From NCBI GenBank assembly GCA_037127255.1, contig JBANSL010000004.1:2356001-2420000 (forward strand): DNA of 64,000 nt, read 5' to 3'. Under the pieces are notes generated by a model. That model did no database searches and was not told the DNA's origin. It saw nothing but the letters and a program-made list of their open reading frames with translations. The position numbers were made by a program, and so were the translations under genes. This document shows, in pieces, positions 58,351 through 64,000 of the stretch. Within the stretch, counting starts at the first letter, position 1. The number at the start of each line of letters is the position of its first letter. The DNA is from Persicaria tinctoria (taxonomy: Eukaryota; Streptophyta; Magnoliopsida; Caryophyllales; Polygonaceae).

Positions 58351-59955
58351 TATAAATAATTAATTCTATCAAAATATAATAACAACTACAAAATTATTGA
58401 TTTAGATATAAATAATTCTTTCCACGAAAAAATAATCACGTATCATAATTCATACAAATTATGGAATATGGACAAATAGAATAACCATAAATATGAAATC
58501 TAATAGAATTATTATACTTATATTTATAAAAAGAAATCCATTTATAAAAACCGAAAACTACTAGAATTAATAGAATTTTTTAGGTGAAAAAAAACTCTTA
58601 AAGAGTTAGATTTATGAGAATTAATAGAATTATTAACACTTAGTTATGAAAAGCCTTGCTTGCACCCTTGCTTTGTAAGGGTCTAATAGTTACTATCCAA
58701 GATCTAGACACTTATAAGTCTGATTGCATCAATTAGTTTTGATTTACACATGTAATCTTTACATAAATCATAGCTGACATATTAGGAGTAATACCCAGAT
58801 TATCGGGAACTCATTCTTGTCGAAATTAAATGACTTTTGGTGATTTGGTAGCAATACTCGATATTGAAATCGTTATTTTCTTTGGGTAATTCAATCAGTT
58901 TTGTTTTTCAATTCCTTTCAGATTTAGATTGCTTATTTTATTGAATGAGTATTTCATAAATGTTGTGATATTGTTGTAGATTTTAGTCATAAAGATGTTG
59001 AGAACTTGAGATATTGAGATGTTTGCTTATTCTCATAAACTTGTGCTAAAATAAAAAAACCATTTAACATTCAAGCATTAAAATGTTGATGTTAAATAAC
59101 CATTTCAAGTTGGGTCGGGTTGGGTTCATAGTCGGTTTGGGTTTAAAGTCGGGTTGGGTCGGGTTTATCTGTGTTCGGGTCTGTTTCGAGTCGGGTCAGG
59201 TTCGAGTTACGAATAACTCCAGATTTTCGGGTTTCGATCGGGTTCGGGTGAGTCGGGTTTTCGGGTCGGGTCAGATTTTGCCAGCTCCAAGTCGGACAGT
59301 GATGATTAGGACAAACCACGATTCACAATGTATCCGAGGCCAATGTATCCGCTAGATTGATAATTTTATGAAATCCACATAAATCCAGACATCTAAAATA
59401 ATCATTTCGATTTTGATAACTCCACCTTTAATGAAATCAATGAAAGATAAAGTATGAAAGTTTGCAAGTTATCTAATTCAAATTGAAGTCGGCCAGAATC
59501 AAGCTAAACTCAAGAAAATTCAAACGGCCACTAGTGTATGATCATTGATCAACATTCAACAGTATTTAAGAGACGTTTTGCAAGCTTCAACTCTTCAAGC
59601 GATACACAACTCTCAAGCATTCATCGGCAAGCAAAGTGATCTTCTCTTACATTCAACCCCCTTTTTAGAGTATTTTTATTCTATCTCTTATTGTGTTCTT
59701 CATACTATTACAATTTTAATGTAAGGTAAGCGACGAGTGAGGCACCTTCCACCAAATATCAAAGCATCGTCCCTTTGTCACCGGTCCCTTCGTTGACCTC
59801 CCGGAAGACATGTTGCAAGAAACATCAACAAATCCTACTAGTTTGTGCTACTTAAACATTACCCATACTCATTTTCTTTTGCTGCTTTCCTTTCGGTTTT
59901 CATTATTTTTTCACTTTCTTACCACTCAGTCCCAACTTTGCTCTAATCAAACTAA

Positions 59956-60689
59956 GGGCGTCTTTGGCAACGGGACGGAATAGGTGGAGGAGGATGGATT
60001 TTTTTAGGGTAGAAAGGGTGGGGATGAATTTTTAGGGTGGACGGGGTGAGGATTTGAAGTCAGTTTAATCTTGTTTGTGTTTGGTTGTATTTTGATTGTT
60101 AGGAGGATAGAGAAGTGAAAAAAAGTCCAAATTACCCACACTAACCCAAATAAGATAACGAAAATGCCCAATACCCTAAAAGTGATTTCTTCATCTTTTT
60201 CGATTGTCTCTACTCTATCCCAGTCCCAAATGGATTTGCCGAAACCCTCTATGGGTAAAGGGTCGGATGTGGCAAGCTTGTCGAACCGGGATTCAGTCGT
60301 CGGCAAATTCGCTCTTGGGAAGCACGTTCAATCGGCGTCGGTGGTGGGCGGCGGTGTCGGTGGTAGGCGGTTGTGGTGGTCGGTCGACAAGGGCATCAGA
60401 TGAGGACTTAGATGAGGGTTAGTGGCGGCGGTAGGGGGAGGAGAGAGAGAGAGGAAGGTTGAAGATGATGGGGGTAAATTTGGGACATTCCCATTCCCAT
60501 TCCCATTCCCTCCTTCCTCCTTTTCCTAGGTTCCATTCCCATCTCATTTTTCCCATCTCATTTTTTGGTGTTTCATTCCCATCTCCATCCCCTTCCATCT
60601 ACCTCTATCCCGTTGCCAAACATGCTGCCACTGTTCCCAAAGCCCACCCCCACCTCTTCCATCACTTCCCACCCCCAGCCAACACGCCC
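59956..60689. mobile_element. PIF/Harbinger-type element (734 bp)
   Basis: Ends GGGCGTCTTTGGC ... CCAACACGCCC (inverted), flanked by TAA (59953-59955, 60690-60692). A second inverted match (TTTGGCAACGGGA... near 59965 and its complement near 60612-60625) lies inside. Contains a CCATTC simple repeat at 60487-60512. No transposase. Confidence 0.75.
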
Positions 60690-60692
60690 TAA

Positions 60693-61069
60693 AAGACTGC
60701 ATATAACTAATTAGAAAATAAAATTGATTTCAAGGGGAGCAGTTGTTGCACTATGACAGAGTGAAGGCAAAACAAACCAAATTGAACATAACCAGGTACT
60801 CAACATAGTTAAATTTACACAATTAAATTTAGACAATTACACTTGTCGAATATGATATAATAAGCATATAAATTAAAGTGTCCAAAATTTTTCAGCCCCT
60901 GAAGGAGGCCAAGGGCAAGTGTTAACCAAAATCAGCAGGGAAAAATAAAGGTGCAAAAGCACTAAATCGGAACCAGAGCTTCATTCCCAGTTGTGGCAAC
61001 AGAAGGGGATCCCATCGCCACGTTAAGGAAGAACCTTTCTTGCTTCGTAAAAAGACTTGTCTCCATACC
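60693..61069. other. 3' flank of the TSR1-like gene
   Basis: AT-rich DNA downstream of the TSR1 stop codon, probably including its 3' UTR. No other gene seen. Confidence 0.5.
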
Positions 61070-63070
61070 TCAATCAAGTGTGGAATATGGGAAATCGACG
61101 TACTTAGGATAAGAACGCTTGTATAAGTTCATGCATACTGTGTCGTTCTGCTGAAGGACCCCATTGAATATGCTTTTCATTGCCCCTGCAAATCAAACAT
61201 CCAAACGCGTCCATACGTTAATTTGTGCATCTGAGAAGGGGCATAGATTCCATAAAGGCATAGAAAGAAACAGAGTTATCATACCATGTGTACCAACAGG
61301 CTCCTTCACACGGCCACGACGTCCACCTTTTGTATACACCTCCACAGGCTGCAAGATTTAATCCCACAAATAATACTCAGATCACGACAAACATCCCCAC
61401 ATGATGCAAAAGAAGCAGCAAAAGATACACATACCTTGAACCATTTCACGTCCTCAGGGTTGTGGAACATATATCTAACTGTTGCTTTAACCTTAGAAAC
61501 GCGTTGGGGGTATCTGCAACATATCATAAAAAAAAAAAAAAACAATCTGCTTAGCACAAAACATATTTCTCAAGGTATATAAATCTACAGATCAGAAGCT
61601 TACCCTGTCAAGATGATCTTCTTAAGAACTATCCTATTGGGGTCTACACTTCTCAATGTACCTGCAGCAGCAACAACAGAAGCACCTCCATCTGTATTCT
61701 TCATGGCAATCAAAGGAAGCGGTGTAAGTAGCACTGGCGCATAAACTGAGGCAATGGAGAAGCGTCCAGCATGGAGGAATTTCTCCATCTTGCTCTTGTT
61801 TGAATTAAAACTGTCTGAAGAAAATATTGGCCTATACCAAATTGTCAAGGGTCAATTATTTTGTGAGTTTGAAACAATGAAAAAGGGGAATATAATGGGC
61901 CATCAAATGCAATGTGACAATTCACCTTGCAACAAATTGTCGAAAACCAACATGAAACACTAATTCCTCTTTGCTTTTTATGGGCTCAGTGTAAGAATCA
62001 TGCTTCTTTATGCTGAAAAGGCAGATTCTTTTTGTTAGAATTAACAAAAAAATTCTCGTCATAAAAATCTACCCTTGATATGAAAAATAAAATGGTATCA
62101 CATATGGCATACCTGAAGTGGAGAACAGACATCTCTGATTCATGTTTAAAAAGGCCACATGCGATTACAGGCATTGAATTTGCACGAGTACAAATTTTTA
62201 AGGCAACCGATGTTGGTACTTCCTTGACATGGATTCTTGCATACGAACCAACGGATGCACATTGGTTGCTGTCTTGTTCGATTGTCAATGCATCAGCAAG
62301 TGCCTTCCTTGTAGTCCTTGCAATGTTTGCAAATTCAAACAGCCTAGCATATTCAGGAGGCAAGGATTCCTAAATAAAGAAAAGTTAGTGTTACTATTAA
62401 CCTAACCTTTTAAGATGTGTAACGACAGTAACGTAATTCAAATCATCAAACATAACTCACTTTAGGGTCCCAGGAAGAAGTTTTAAAAGACTTGAGACCT
62501 CTGTACTTGGCAAATCTCTTTCTAGCAGGAACATCCAAGGGTGTGTCCACCTCATCTGGGAAATCTATAACAATTAAAAAAAAACACCATTTATGAAAGA
62601 ACTGTATCTTGCTTTTTAGCATACACTAGCTAAGAAAAGTCTGGACAAAATGCTAATGCAAAGTAGAATAAACTGATAAATGTAATACAAATCAATTATA
62701 CCAATAAAGAGCACAAGGGCAGAGGTCAAACTGTCAAAGATATAAGGTTCCTTAAACTAGCTCAGAATCGGTAAACATGCAAAATAACGCAGGAACTTTC
62801 AGACATGGATCAGATTGAAAACCCACATTAAAGAGAACACGAGATGCTGCAGTCAAACATAAAGAGATATTCACATTCTGCCTTGGATGGAACACATTAT
62901 CAGAATAATATACAATCTGATAAGGTTTACAATTATCTACATAAATGGGAAGTCTTACAGATAAAAAAAAGTTAAAAGAATACAAATCACGCACCCTTAT
63001 CTTCAGCATGCGCTTCTTTCAGTTTGCGTATATCATCCTCTATCTGCTCCCTTGTCATGTTTTCTCCGTC
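61070..63070 (-). CDS. TSR1: TSR1-like ribosome biogenesis protein, C-terminal part (5' exons outside window)
   Basis: Eight minus-strand exons with GT-AG borders and matching phases: 62995-63070, 62461-62564, 62113-62369, 61926-62012, 61604-61831, 61435-61513, 61285-61348, 61070-61185 (337 codons with TGA). Landmarks: [83 protein letters not shown] and [14 protein letters not shown], ending LYKRSYPK...YSTLD. This is the C-terminal domain shared by TSR1 and BMS1; the [12 protein letters not shown] and [11 protein letters not shown] stretches favour TSR1, which binds pre-40S particles during 18S maturation. The last ~10 residues differ from the form I expect. The next upstream exon would lie beyond 63070; about 930 bp of intron, with a LINE tail, runs to the window edge. 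Confidence 0.85.
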
Positions 63071-63399
63071 CTGAGAAGAAATTAAGACAATCCAATCAAA
63101 AGTATATTATATTCAATGAACTTTAAATTACAACGGAAATATGGATCCCAAAAACTGACAAGGATCAGGTATTATGGCACAGTTAACCATGGCAAACAGA
63201 TGAACCTAGCAGATGGGGAAGAATGGTGGGCACGAGAGAAACATCAAAAGAGTGAGACATGCCACAGGTTGGGTTAATCATACTCCTAAGTCCTACCTAA
63301 AATACTTGATTTTTCAGAGGATAAATTTTGATCAACAATAGATGATCTTTTAGATTTTCTAGGTAGTGGATTGTTATAATTTATATTGATTTGTGGTTT

Positions 63400-63530
63400 C
63401 TTTTATTAAGTAACAATTCAAGCCCAGACAAGCATGAAAATCGAGAGGCCGACAAATCGGCAAACCGTCAAACATACAACAAAAAGACTAGGCATTACAA
63501 ACAACGAAAGATGAAACACAGAAGACATAA
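63400..63530 (-). mobile_element. LINE 3' tail in a TSR1 intron
   Basis: Minus strand: GACGGTTTGCCGATTTGTCG, GCCTCTCGATTTTC, then TGAATTGTTACTTAATAAAA. Third and most diverged copy of this tail. Confidence 0.5.
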
Positions 63531-64000
63531 AAGCTAGCAAGGGTATTGATTTGTGTGTTGTTGACCTTTTGAAATCTTTTGATTGGTTATAATGTGTAGG
63601 AGCCTAGGAGGTATTTAAAAAAAAATAGTAAAATTTAAGTAAAAGTTAGTAATGATAAGTTAGTAATGATCTTTTGAAACAAGTGAAATATTTTTTAAAA
63701 TGTGTGGCATTTACTAAACAATCAAGTATTGTAAATTCGAGGGGGTATAGAATTATCTAGGGGGAACTAGGAGATTCCTAGGAAGGTAAACAGTTCATAT
63801 ACACTATGAATCTGCTAAGAAACAGCTAATCACATAGAAGCATTACAAAACGCAGATAAATCCACCTAAATTTGGGACATAAATGTTAATAACTATTGTT
63901 AATCACACAGTAGTTATTTCAGAGCAAGTGTTGAAATTTTGCCATGACGGGCCCAAACAGAAGTTATCATTTATCAATGAGCAGATCCATTTCATATGCC

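Larger units (their letters stand above)
50107..59289. mobile_element. Probable hAT-like element, outer layer of a nested insertion
   Basis: Inverted ends TAGAGCTGGCAA (50107-) and TGGAGCTGGCAA (reverse complement of 59278-59289), each followed inward by hundreds of bases rich in TCGGGT/GGGTCGGGT. Flanks TGGTCTGA and AAGTCGGA resemble an 8-bp TSD only weakly (5 of 8). Without the inner elements it would be ~1.6 kb, with no transposase. Confidence 0.5.

Overview
This 64 kb window is nuclear DNA of a flowering plant, most likely a eudicot. The evidence is AT-rich, intron-bearing genes with GT-AG splicing, plant-type orthologues (WDR5a, exosome RRP46, TSR1, a SKIP14-like F-box, POB1-like BTB, RABA-type Rab, a DUF760 protein) and many plant transposons (Copia, TRIM, Athila-like solo LTR, hAT, Mutator-like, PIF/Harbinger MITEs, LINE tails). 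The species cannot be fixed from sequence alone.

Layout. 1-2.6 kb: an uncharacterised two-frame coding locus on the minus strand that leaves the window; its downstream frame stays open for at least 545 codons. 4.9-12.5 kb: one SKIP14-like F-box gene broken by a Copia element with unusually short (122 bp) LTRs and three non-autonomous hAT elements; target-site duplications are readable for the three hATs. 14.9-17.1 kb: an intact two-exon WDR5-like gene. 18.4-18.7 kb: a possible small membrane protein. 19.2-22.0 kb: an intact eight-exon RRP46 gene including a 21-nt exon. 22-27 kb: mostly intergenic, with a LINE tail, a TRIM element and a fragment of a small membrane-protein gene. 27.4-30.8 kb: a 5'-only duplicate of RRP46 carrying a solo LTR and a GATATC-rich MITE; copy 1 preserves both empty sites. 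31.6-33.9 kb: rearranged, tandemly duplicated copies of the membrane-protein gene.

34.5-39.4 kb: a hAT transposon with an intact 772-aa BED/RNase H-like/dimerisation transposase, preceded by two separate promoter-like modules that each encode a ~70-aa BED-finger-only protein. This is my main candidate for a new system. 39.4-44.4 kb: a 1,172-bp tandem array of four full units and a partial fifth, directly abutting the hAT end. 44.4-49.1 kb: decayed BTB, Rab and DUF760 genes. 50.1-59.3 kb: a nested stack, with a structurally intact Copia element (identical-looking 237-bp LTRs, TA...TA ends) inside a Mutator-like element (9-bp TSD) inside a probable hAT. 60-60.7 kb: a PIF/Harbinger MITE. 61.1-63.1 kb to the edge: the 3' half of a TSR1 ribosome-biogenesis gene.

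The intact host genes (WDR5, RRP46, TSR1) are housekeeping functions in chromatin methylation, RNA decay and 40S assembly. They are not obviously co-regulated and are separated by repeat-rich blocks.
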